A stretch of DNA of 64,000 bases from NCBI RefSeq assembly GCF_964340395.1, contig NC_135554.1:13940751-14004750 (forward strand), in the 5' to 3' direction. The translations under genes and the position numbers were made by a program. The stretch is from Glandiceps talaboti (Eukaryota; Hemichordata; Enteropneusta; Spengelidae). The notes beneath the pieces were generated by a model. It saw nothing but the letters and a program-made list of their open reading frames with translations, ran no database searches and was not told the origin of the DNA. This document shows positions 40,401 to 53,427 of this stretch, piece by piece; within the stretch, counting starts at the first letter, position 1, and each line of letters opens with the position of its first letter.

Positions 40401-43400
40401 AGTAATAATTCAAAATAGTTGATGAGAATTGCTAGTGGAAGTAATAATACTTTAATTGGCAATTATATATATGTATATATTGGTACAAAAATTGTTCAAG
40501 CAAGATGATCTAAAAAAATCATTTTTTGACTAAACTATATGAATGCCTTCAACATAGTGTGAATGCATTATATATATATGATGCAAAATTGGCAAAAGGG
40601 AAACTTAATGAAATCACCTTACTACCCAACCAATCATGTATACAATGTACCTTATTGACAAATACTAACATCAATTCACATCATAAATTCTCAAACAGAA
40701 AATTACTTATGACAAAATGTATAACATTCATTTTGTTTCAGGAGACTTTCTGATTAAACTCATTGTTAGAATTATGTCAGAATTGAATGTCAAATCAATT
40801 TTCTGGCTGGTAGAAGTGTCCATAGTAACATAGCATGGTATCATACATGCATGCAAATACCATAATTTATGCAAATCCGATCATAATTTATGCAATTATA
40901 AGATTTATGGAAATGGCAGTTTACATGTGTATGCAAATATGCCATAATTTATGCAAATAAAATGTATACAATTTGTTACTATTTATGCAGATGTCATAAC
41001 TTACGCAAATTTTATAATTTCAAAAGAAAAAAAATTACAGAAGAGACAGACCTAAGTGAAACTAATGAACACTGATAAATAATCGGTGCAGATAATATCA
41101 AATTTCATATGTACATCGTGCATTGTAGATTAATATGGAAGGTTTTTATATTTTTACAAAAATTTGTTGCGTGTCATATTGAAAATCCAAAACCATATTT
41201 GAAACCCATTATAATACAAAAGGCTTACTTCAATTACTCAATGCAAAACAACATATGTCAAATCCTTGTTTGTCGCAAAAGATAACTAAATGTGTAAATT
41301 ATAAAATGTTATTGTACGTACAATAGCAAACTCTTTACATGTGTGCATATTTTAGCTTTTTGCAATGTAATGATTTACAAACACAGACTTGGGCAATGTT
41401 GTTTCACATTGATTTTTCAAGTAGGAAGCCATAATACTATTGTTTTATATATATTAAAAATCCTAAGTAAATACCAAAAACCTTAAATTTTAGCCACTTT
41501 AAATTTTAGATGTAAGTGAGAAATAAAAAATAGTTAAGTTTTTAGTTTGTAGGTTGACGTTTAACCTAAAGAACTTGAATAATATAAGATACATTAATGT
41601 TGTATGTCATCTCATAACGAAAATAAACCATTGTATTTCACAACACTTTGGGCAGTGCGTATGACTAGGTTGATTCTCTCTCGGGAACTGTTCATTAAGA
41701 AGAATACATAGTTAGTACCATTGTAGGTGTAAAATCTGGTGTAGATGACAGGGTTTTTAAAGGTTACACATCATAATTGGTATGTGTACGTGGATGCATG
41801 CCACAGTATGCTCAGCAAACAGTCATGAAATTAGGCCATAGTTCGATTTCTATATAGTATTTACTCCAAACTAAGGATATACACCTAATTATCAAAACTA
41901 AATTGTCACATTCAGAGTTTTGACCAGTTGTGATATAACACTCCAGAGATGTGCTAGGCAATAAGATCTGAGTGAAATCCCAAAGCAACTTATTAAGCGT
42001 TACCATCTGATGTAAAACATGTTCTCACCTAACTAAGTTGTGACACTGACGTACATATAGCTATTTTTTGACCTATTCACAACTTTATGAAATTCAGATT
42101 GTGAACAGTTTCTGTTTAACAGAGAAAGAGACACTTCTTGTTGTGCTGTTGAAACAGTAACATGTCGCGTACCTGTTCCCGACTTGTGTTTGTACGGACA
42201 GTCTGTAGAAATCAGATAAGGTGTTCTGCTGTAAGTGTGCACAATGATTATATGGTATAGAATTTCTCTGCAAAGTTACCACTCCAAGCTGAAGTGCCAC
42301 AATTTCATTTAATTTTGGATGTTTTTATGTTTGAATTTCAGAAGGAACTAAGCCTGTCCAGAAGAGGAAGGTAAATATTTTCACTTCTATTATTATTTTA
42401 TGTATTTCTTACTCTGAAATTGTTTCATGTGTTCTTTGTGACATCAATATGATTATGAAAACATATTTTGATGTATAGATCTAATAACTATATGATCTAC
42501 CGGTAGGGCAAATATTGCACTAACCACTTGTGTTAACTGACTCTGATCATTATCACAATAAAAGCATGAATGTACTGGGTATATACCATGTTATTGTAGT
42601 ACACTATATAGCGAGGTATTACGAAAGATAGTCAAGTTCCAAAATTTATCAAGAGTCGTTGAACCTTGAATGATGACAGCAGTGGTATCATCATAGCAAC
42701 ACAAGTCAAGACTACACTGAAGCAAAGATTCTGTGTACTACGGTATAACTTGTATTATATGTATACCTACTGCCATGGCTGCAAAATTATTCTCCTAACT
42801 GAGTAAATTAGTGTACTGTGAAATTGCACCTCATTTGGAGAATAATTTTGGTAATTAGTTCCATAATCATCACTTTGTAATATTCTCCTAGGTTCTGAAC
42901 TACTTCCTGTGTGTTCCCTGGTGCATGACACCATTCTTATAGGAAAATTGATTATTTCCATTTTGTCCACCAAGTGTATTTACCAGGTGGCTTCGGCAGT
43001 CAATTTGCTTTAAAATTATTCAAATCTTTCAAAACTTACTACATGATAGTTATTCTTTGTTTATTCTTCTACATAACATTATTTCCAAAATCCTCCAAAA
43101 TGGTAGTGTTTCCAGCAACGATATATGGGATAAATAGAAGTTACTTTGTTGAATTGAATTGAAGTGAATTGCTTCGAATTCTTACCTCAACATTGTATAA
43201 CAGAATTATTACAATTTACAGAATAAGGGAAAAGCCGTGTCAGATTTATTTATTTCATTCCTTTAGTACACTTGAAAGTTGTATAAATTATTGCTATCAA
43301 TTTACCTAATTTATATATGGTTTTCAGTGCTTAAATAACACCTTCATAACTTTACTTCAATTTTTGAATCAAGCCCAGGGTATCCCCAAAATGGCTGAAC

Positions 43401-46400
43401 ACAGGTCAAGTGCAGTAGACACTCCTTTGTAACATTTAAAAAATTGAGAAAGATGCACTTCATTATCCCAAATCATTATAATGTGAGTTGATCTCAGTAC
43501 TTGTCTGTAAGGTACGCCGTGACGGTGGTGCCATCACACATCGGTAAACTCCCGTTAGGGTGGAATGACACAACATACCTTACAGTCTAATTGCAGAACT
43601 AAAGAAATAGATAAATCTAACTTGATTATTTCCTTGATTATTGTACCACATGCAAGCCATTGTATGCATGTGTGAATAGAAAACGTGGAGTTTTATAACG
43701 ATGGCTCAGATCACGTGAGATAGTGTTCATCAAACCACAAGTCAATGTGTTAGGCAAACTGCGAGTCAAATCGAGTTCAACTCCACATGTGTCATTGACC
43801 TCAAATTACTTGAGGTATACATGTACACACTGGAAAATCCTACTGCAAAAAAAGTAATGTCACGACCACCATAATAATGACCTTATAGTTTCTCATACGT
43901 CGACAATGTCATTCAAGCCCTGCACCACCCTGCTGCTTTACTGCATAACATCATTACAAGGAGATTTCATTTAAATAAGATATGCAGTGAAGTAGAAAAT
44001 TGCATGCACCAATCATTCACAGCCTGAATATGGAGTTTTATACTGATCATGTACATGTATGCAGTTGTGTGGTCGGTAAAAACCTTCAAAACTGCTACCA
44101 CAACACTGAAAGTTTTGATGTAATCGTCGTTAGTGGTGAACAGAACAAACAATGTAGTTTTTCCATTTTCTTCAAATTATCTGTAATTCTAAACAATCGG
44201 AAACAAGTCTTTTAATGACTTTTGTGGGTTATCCAAGTAATTCAACAATTTGTACCAGTTTTTATTTGTATATCAATCTGTGCTGTCGATCTTGTTGTCT
44301 TACTGAAATAAACTAAACTAAACTAAACTACATTAATTTAAAATATCATGTGATATAATAGTTGAGAGTAAAAGTAGCAATATATTGCATTTGCATAGAG
44401 TGTACTTATAAGAAGGTAATAATATTCCTGTTTTTCATGCCATGAAACTATGAAAAGAAGCTACCAGTGTTATGTAACAGGCTTTTTATTATAACTGCTT
44501 AAATTATTGTAATAATTATCCATTGTATCTTTGGGCTGATGGCCTTTGAATACGGTATTATTACTCCTAAATTTATAACAAAATTAAATGTTATTTTAAA
44601 GCCTTCTTCTTTTTTCGCTTAAATTTCTTTCCCGAGATCGCAACATGTATGGGGTACCGGGTGTGCGTGTAATCCTTTGGAAGACATACGAATAAGAGGG
44701 GAAATAAAAACAGTACCAGCAAAAGAAACATATACTTAGTGCTTCAGAGTTTGAATTATTCATAACAAAAAAATTAATAAACTACAAAAATACCACCTCG
44801 GGGGAGTTGGATTACATGTAATTAATTCATTTGATATTTTTCTAACGTACAAAATAAAAACATGTAGTATAAAATTGCAATATTAAAAAAAACAAAAAAA
44901 ACAGCAAGATAATTGAATAGTCGAGGGTCATGCAGCAATTATTTGGATTTGCACTTTCATATATCATGTTTTGTCATGTGGAATTTTATGAAGTTTATGG
45001 AATTAAAGTGAGTTTTTGAACCTCAAAGTATAACATGAAACTGCAAGCATTTTAAAAAATGACAACTACAATGTACTAAGTACTATAATGTCTACTGTTA
45101 CATTAATGGTTTTACATCGCTGTCTTGTAGTGTACCAATCCTTTGTAATAGCTTTTATGTGTATTGTCTATTGTTTGTAGTATTGTAATTTCCTCATGTG
45201 GGATCAAGGAATTATTATTAGTAGTAATATTATTATTATTAAAATAGAAATGAAACAAAATAAAATAAATACAAGATATGAGAATACTAGTATTAATGGT
45301 AACAGCTAGTATAACAATTAGCAGGCATGGACTTGAAAATGAAATTTCATGACAAGTTCAATGTCAAAATGTCATCACAATACTGTTAAACTAATCATTT
45401 AACAAAACATAGAATGAGTGACCTATATGTACAATGTGTACTGTATTGCTGTAAAGATAGAGCCCCTCCAAGAAACCAGCTTGCTACTCCTACGCTGTAA
45501 TAGAATCTCCAAGTGAAGTGGATTAGCCAAGGAATTGAGTCCAGACATGCATTTACTCAGGGAATAGCATCTGGGAATGGCCGGATTCCCTACTCTGTAT
45601 TTTGATAGACACAGAGGGAAAACAAACACCAATTTGTGGGAAAACATTGGCTGGTTGTAGTAATTGGTTTGTAATACTCCAGAGGCCAATTTGGTTTGCT
45701 AAGTAACAGGGGGTCCTGACCTAGAGCACAGTAAGATGTAAACCACAGTATATATCAGTATCTATTTGAGCCGATACTTCCATTTGCAGACATCTGTCAT
45801 GTATCTTACCAGGTAAAAAGACATTTTTTATGGTCATTTCTATGTTCTCATAATGGTTTCTGTAAATCACTTCAGTAGCGTGGCATGTAACATTGTGATC
45901 TGCAGAATGTTGGTGTTACTGTAGTGTTAAGCTTGACCAGATTGTCTTGATCATATTACTACTAGAGATCAGAGATTATCTTGGATTATTCGTTGACTAC
46001 AGCCATGCCAAAACACCTCCTGTACATGTACAGGTCAGCATCTGTGCTGCAAAGTTCCTTTGATATATTGATATATTGATTATAATGTTCATATTTTCTT
46101 ACAATTTTTTTTGCAGTGCCAGAGGACGGAAAGGTACTTCACCGACATTACCCAGATCACATTCACCGAATTCACACGGTAGGTATTATTTATACCCATT
46201 GTTTCAGTATATCACATACATGTACACACAATGTAGTTTGTATTGATGGACGGTAAAGTTCAGTTTAGAATACCATGTTGCTTCTTCTTAGTTTGTGGCT
46301 TACAGATGAGTTAAGAACCTACATGTAGTTACCAGTTTCAGAATGCTTTTGAAGAGAAAACACAAATTTGAACTTCTATGTTTCATAATGAATGCCTTTT

Positions 46401-49400
46401 AATAGTCGTCGTGTTTTCAGTATAGAGTGACTGTATCGAACACTTATCACTCTATTAGTATTACTCAGATATACTCGAATGTTATTTGTTATATTTACAC
46501 ACCTGAATGTGACTCTTACAAGTTACATATCATGTTTTGATTCTCAAAAAGTAAGAGATGTCTTGGACTGGCTGCAGGATAGAAATGTAAATTATTACTC
46601 ACAGAGTCAGTGAAAAAAATATTGGGAGTGAATCCCAATTTTTTGCTGATGTTTTGTGTAACTATGTACCCAGATTCCATATTGTAAACACTCCTTGGTA
46701 AAAAAAAATATTGAGTCAAGAATTAACTGATTTATACATAGGGTTGTTTTTGAAATGGAAAACAACCGGCATGTTTGTTTTCTTGTTCAAAGTACGGCCA
46801 TCATTTATGAAAATTTGTATGAAATTTCACAAAAATGCAATTAAGCACTTGTTTGTCACCTGTAGCATACATGTATATACAATCTTGAACAATAGCATGC
46901 AAATAGTGTGGTACTACTACTAGCAAGTCCAATGGGAATAGGGCAATACAAACACACATTTCACTAAAATCAAATGGACCATGATTTAAACTCTCTGCAG
47001 ATTTCAGAGGGAAAAAAAAAGCAAACTTATTTACATTATCCATTATCTATGACAGTACCTGGCAGAAAATTCTGTGAAAATGGCAACTTGTCATTTTGAA
47101 AATGATAGCAAAAATATTAGGAAAAATTCCACCTCCCTATAATGCTGTTTTTAAGGAAATTTTGAGAATGAATGCTAGTCATAAATTTACATGTACATGT
47201 ATCTATTAGAGTTTTGGACAAAAACTATTTGTAAATTTACATATCTGTCACTGTTTAGTACAAAAAATTTATCATAAATTTACATATCTGTCACTGTTTT
47301 GTACAAAAATCATTTGTGAATTTACGTATCTGTCCCTGTGTTATACAAAAATTAATCATAAATTTACATATCTGTTTTTGTTGAAAACTATTCGTAAATT
47401 TATAGACCTGTGCCAATTTTGAGCATGAAATTATTAAGTGCAAATTGCAACTTTTTATTTTGAAAATGATATGAAAATATGTGGAAAAATTCTACCTGTG
47501 TATAATTATAAGTCTAAGATTTTGGGACAAATAATTCATAAATTTACATATAGATAATACATATTATATTTTTATCTGTTTTATGCATGAAATTCTCTGC
47601 AAAGTGCAACTTTATTTTTAAAACTGGGAGTATAACTGCTAGGAAAAATTCTGTTGTGGAGAATGTTGTTTGTCCATATATTAATTGGTTTGATGATGAA
47701 ATTCTATATAAATTTACATGGCCATGTCTAGTCTGTTGAATTCATGATATTGCCTCCTAAGGGTGTACACCTTCGTTATCATGGACATAGAACAGTATGT
47801 TATCGTTGATGATTTCTAGGGCAAGGTCATTCATTAGAGGTTGGTGCATTAGGTAAAATATGCATCAGTGTTACGATCTAAACATCATGTACAACAACTC
47901 ATTCATTTCTCATGATGGGGTGTGTAAAGAAACTGCTGGTTTTATGACGCTTCAGGGAGTCGTAGAATCACAGCCATGAACATTTTGGTCGTTTCAGTAT
48001 GTTTACTTACATAAACGGCATAGTGTAGAAGCCCACATTGGACATTAGTAAACTGTAATGAGAATTGAAACTGCTGACCTTGTCGTCAGATCGTAGCTAT
48101 GCATGCCTCCAGGTAGTTCACAATTCTGGTATTACATTATTCTGGACTTATTCGAGCATTAGTTATAGTTAGGCTTTACAGCCAGTGATGAGCAAGCATT
48201 TACAAGTGGAACTAAGTTACAAACAGGGAAACTAAACAAACGAATTGGATTGATAACACTTGGCAAGGCATGTTGGAACTACAGTGACTTGTATTACATT
48301 TCATTATTTGATAAGAACAGTTTTATGGCCTCATTACATTATAATTCACATTCACAAAGAAATTTCAAGTTCCCATTGCATTTCATGCACACACAAAGAG
48401 GCCACAAAACTGTTCTTATCAAACCATGGTGTATAATACAAGTCTCTACTTCCAAAAGTCTGTTTATCTATTTTCCCTGATTGTAGTAGGTTCTGTTTGT
48501 AAATGCTTGCCTGTCACTGGTTGTATAGACTTCCATACCAAAATTGTATGTTTCTAGCCATTTCATCAAAATGAAATTAAAATAAGATTTATGATGTGCT
48601 TTTTCTCAGCAGTTGAAGCTGTAGGCAAAAATAATATTTCAAAACTAGAAAATAAATGATTCGAAGCAGAAAAATGGATTCCTTGTGATGAAGTTACTTT
48701 TTGAAATATACCGCACTGTCCCTCAAGCCATATGCCAAGACATGAGACAAATGAAATCACACAGGTTTTCCTCAGTAACTTGGACTCCTGTTCTTTAATT
48801 TGAGTGTATGCCTTGGAAATAAAATAATTAAATTTACATTACTTTGTTCTCAAAACTGAAAACCATTCCTACATTAAAATCAAGAAAATCTGGGGTTCCT
48901 GGGCAAATTTGTTAAAATAGACTCTGAGGTCGAAGTAATATTACAATGAAGCCATTTTCGATTCAAATATAGCTGACAAATTCTGTGTAAATTCTTTTTT
49001 GAAAAATGAAACATTTTGTGAATTTCCTTAAATGGTGAACCCCAAATTTATCATATTATTTCAAAAGAACGAAGAACAAGTTTCAATGTGGGCAAAGTTT
49101 GGAGGGGATTTCACGATTTCCAATTTTCAGGCTAAGTGGTCCCCGAGGCTCAATCGACCTTTTAAAAACAAAAACAAAAATAACAACAAACTACTTTGTT
49201 TGAACTCTTTCTCTCCTGCTAAAGTCAGTTCATGGTCAGTTAACATCATAGCCATAGCTGTCATGTCATCAACGATAGTTTCTTTTTATGACATCGTCCA
49301 AGATGCACAGTCAAGAGGTTGATTTGTTCCATGTATCACAGCAGAAAAATAGGCTGTGGTATGTGAGAATGCTAGCTGTGTGCATTGTAGCAGTAACAGT

Positions 49401-52400
49401 TCAAGAATTCTGATTAGATTACTCTTTCGTATATACATGTAAAGTATCAAAACTGCAAGCTATAAGAAACATCCCCCATCTCAGATTCACCTCAGATTCA
49501 CATCATGTGACTGGATGTTTCAAAGTTGAAAAATGCAGTAGCTTTCTTTCTTGTTATTGTCTTGGTCAGTGCAGTTGATCAGTAATGTGAAAAAAATGGA
49601 AATTTAAATTTAAAAACCTAGTCTCAAAGTAAAAACAAAAAAGGGACTTGAATTTTTAACCTGTTTCACGCCTCAGCTTACCATTTGAAAGAAACAGAAT
49701 TCAAATAACAAAATTCGTCATTGGAAATAATGTAATTATATTTTTTATCAATTTTTTTCCATAACTAATATTACTACATGTCAAATACAACATTTTTAAG
49801 TCATAAATTTGATAATAATATTATCAAAATGAAAATTGGAATCCTTTATCGGAAACTAAAACTCATTAGGGAAGGCAATTTATGTGTGAATTTACCTTGG
49901 TTTAAAGATGTCACATTTATCTGTCCTTGGAAAGTGGTGTTATCAGCAGCATTGATGGAAGATAACATAATCGGATAACCGACTTTTGATAGCTTAAAAT
50001 CTTCAAGGGAATCCACCGTCTTAAGCCTCTTAAGGCTTTCTTGGCCAACAAGAGCAGGTGTGTTTATCCTGATCGGATCAGACCAACCCTGGCTTTTTTC
50101 TCTGAAAGATAGTACTACGTGACTTTTTATTTTTTGAACGAAAGAAGGCATTTTTTCTAACTTTAAAAAAAAAAATGTATAGCATTATCAATATATGTAA
50201 ATGAGTCCAGTAGTGTAGTTGGATACAGACAACAATACAGAAAAAGGTGTTTTAGTACATGTCATATAAATGAATAAACTTTAACATCTTTTTGGATGCA
50301 AAACGTATGCTTTTTTTAGGTTATTTCTTTTATCAGTTTTTAAGTTAAATTTAAAAAAACAACTTTTTAAAATTAATTTTAGATACTTGTCATTTTAAAA
50401 GCATACTCTTAAAAAGCTATCCTATTTAAAATGTCCAGGTACTTCCAGTAGAACTGAATATTTCTGCTAGCGTACTCCTATGCTCTAAGAACAATATCTA
50501 TAGTGATTTACATGTGCTGGCCAAGTTACCCTTAGCTACTATTTGTATTCCCTGTAGGTACATGTATGTGTATGTGTAGATACCTCCAGGCAATGAAATC
50601 TGGGCAACATTGAGAATTCTTGTTTTTGTCGATTATAAATCCTTACAGAAATTAAAGTAGTTAGGCCTTTATATACAGGGATTTATTTTTCCATTGAGAA
50701 TAAATCAATATATTTTTGATGTTTTAGTTGTTTTGTATACTGTAAACAAATCTTTTTTTTCTCATGGCCACCATATTGAAATTATTTCTCTCCTAAAACT
50801 AGGTGTGGTCACATTACCTGGGGAGCTTATTAAGCCACAAAAGGCTTGGTGGGAATTTACTCGTGCTTCGTGAAATCTGCTGTGAATGTTCAATTTCAAG
50901 TCAGTTATTACACAGACTCGGGAGTGATTCCAGACTGAGTGTAAAGTCCTTGGCTTTATCATTTGTACATAGGTCATAATTGTAAAGAGAGATATTGTTG
51001 TCACTCTCTCTAATCAGAACTCCGAGAGTTGTGATACATAACGTCAATTCAGTATGGCTTCATAATTATATAAAATGGGTTCAGTGAGTTGTAATATACA
51101 AAGTCTGTTCTGTATGGCCTTGTAATGATAGAAATAGAGTTCAGTGAGTTGTGATACGCAAAGTAAATTCTGTATGGCCTCACAATGATAGAAATTGAGT
51201 TCAGTCAGTTGTAATACACAAAGTCAGTTCTGTATGGCCTCATAATGATAGAAATTGAGTTCAATCAGTTGTGATACACAAAGTAGTTCTGTATGGTCTT
51301 ATAATCATAGACATTGAGTGCAGTGAGTTGTGATACACAAAGTAAATTCTATATTGCTTCATAATGATAGAACCGGAGTTAGTGTGAATGTGGAAGTAAT
51401 AGGTGTACAATGGCCCTGATGATCCTGTCACCTGATTGGCTATCAATCACAATAATCCAAAGCCTCTGGTTGGCTGTCTTAATTGCCTGTTAGAGTTGAC
51501 AAGATTAAGAATGAAGTGTAAGTAATTGCATCACATGTACATCTTGTTAAATCCGCAACTTAGATGAAGGACACATCCTAAAAAGCATCACAGTTGCTCC
51601 AACTCAAATGAGTGACTTCATACTCAGGTCAAGTGGGTACCGTCTCAGTTTGAGTGTTCAGAAAGTTATGTCTTAACAATGGTTTGATTGTACACTGGTT
51701 CTGAATTTATGTACATGTGTGTGGTGCTAATACAGAAGAACATTTGTGGTATTATGCGCAGCAGTGTGCCCGCTAAAACTTATTTGCGTGCTACTTGCGC
51801 AAGGTCTCCATTTGCTCTCACAGTCAAATGTCATGTTTTGCACAACCTTATATCCCAGCATCAAGAATGAAACAGAAAATTATACAAATAAAGTATAATG
51901 TTGTCACAGAGTTTTATTTTTCTCTATTCAGCATCCAAGAGCAGGTACAAAATGTTAGGTTCATATTGCAAATAAACATATTTGCTTCCGGCCTTTGGCC
52001 ATAAGGGGTATGCACCCCTTCCGGAGCATCCCCCGCGGCCATGCAAGCGGTGGCCATGTCACCCTTTCCATTTTTATCCTTCTCCTTAAGTTGCTTAGTC
52101 TCAAAAAACTTAGAGGAAACACTGATGCGCAGACAACCATGATTTATCAATAAAAAATCATAAGTTCAGCCGTAACTACCATTTTTTGAATGCACCCAAA
52201 TATTGACATAATGGATCATCACAGAGAAAATGCAATGTTTTAGGGAGACTGTATACTGAATTCAAAGAAAAGCAACAACATAACTCCGATGCAAAATGAG
52301 TTACTAAGTATTTAACATTTAGGTAAAAATAGTGACCCGAATTTGCAAACTCCAAGAAGTAAACTTGTTTTTATGCTCAGAATGTACACTATTTCCAAAG

Positions 52401-53396
52401 TTCTGAATGTGTACATGTATGTCAAATGATAAATTTGAGATGTTAATCTTTTTAAAAAATTACATCAAAATGATATAGCTGTGACAGATATTTACTTTCT
52501 ATGTACAATGTACATGTACCTGGTACCAAAGGTGTCCGACAAACGGAGGGTAAACAGATATAGAACTTGGAAATATATTCAATTTGTTTTTTGCTAAGGT
52601 TGGGGAACCCCGGTAACAGAAAGGGAGAGAGGGGTAAAAAATGGCAGTGTTTCCCCCATAGAGTTTGTGGTAATTTTGTATGGAAACCCTGGTAAAATGA
52701 CATGGGAACCGTGGTAGATTTTACCTGCTCACCACCCGTGGCAAAAACACTGTATAAACTAGACTGTGAGTCTGAGTACATGTGAAAATCAGGACTGTGA
52801 CAAATGGATTGGATGTCTTTGAAGATGTACAAGCCTATTTCTACCGAACATTTAGAGTTATTGATTCATGAATCTGATGGATTTGATCATTTTCTCCTTG
52901 GGCCAAATTCAAAATGATATATCTTTCAGATTACTTGTTGCCACCTGCTATGCGTATCCTTAAGCACATTTTCACAATAGCCTTGTTATTTTCCTTGCTC
53001 TACAGGAAGTCCATTGGAAAGTCCACGCAATGCTTCACCAAGTGGTCCAGCTCATTTTGCCTTTGCCTCAGTGAGAAAGGCTGATGGTCGCAGGTGGTCG
53101 TTCGCCTCACTGCCGTCCTCCGGCTACGGAACAACAACTCCAAGCTCTACTGTCTCGGTAAGTTTCATAATTGATGAATCGGATGAGTATGCTGTGATTT
53201 CCCCTTGATGTAGGGATGGATGGTTGTTCACTGCTTCCGTCCGGTATACATTGTAAGTTCCAAAAGCATCACTACATGTAACCAGAACTATACATTTTCT
53301 TCATGATTTTTTCTTATTATTATAAACTTATTCCTGTTGGTAATATTCACTACCCATGAAATTGTATAGCAGAAATCACACCCTATCAATTCCCCC

Positions 53397-53427
<31 letters not shown>

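Larger units (their letters stand above)
34135..42341 (+). other. MAST intron a-b (8.2 kb)
   Basis: Large repeat-rich intron between exons a and b. It contains the microexon candidate at 38699-38725, GT and CA microsatellites, an ATGT tract, a (TTTG)n tract joined to a hairpin MITE, a long-arm MITE at 39982-40141, an ATGCAAAT cluster and a 230-bp repeat at 41260-41490. ORFs such as 36377-36655 (92 codons), 39264-39581 (105 codons) and 35487-35795 on the minus strand resemble no family I know and are probably chance. Confidence 0.85.
42371..46116 (+). other. MAST intron b-c (3.7 kb)
   Basis: No coding sequence recognised. It contains a family C hairpin MITE (43505-43591) and a LINE-like 3' tail with (CTAAA)n near 44310-44331. 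The remainder is AT-rich unique-looking DNA. Confidence 0.85.
46179..53005 (+). other. MAST intron c-d (6.8 kb)
   Basis: It contains nested tandem repeats (47050-47720), a foldback element (48182-48520), a minus-strand exon candidate (49896-50156), a 60-bp satellite (51028-51376), a hAT-type element with target duplication (51762-52124) and a family B MITE (52588-52755). No + strand exon was recognised. Confidence 0.85.

Noticed and set aside
53006-53208. Reading exon d through to the stop at 53208 as an independent small protein
   Set aside because: A consensus gtaagt donor lies at 53158 and the conserved MAST sequence stops there. The extension is intron.
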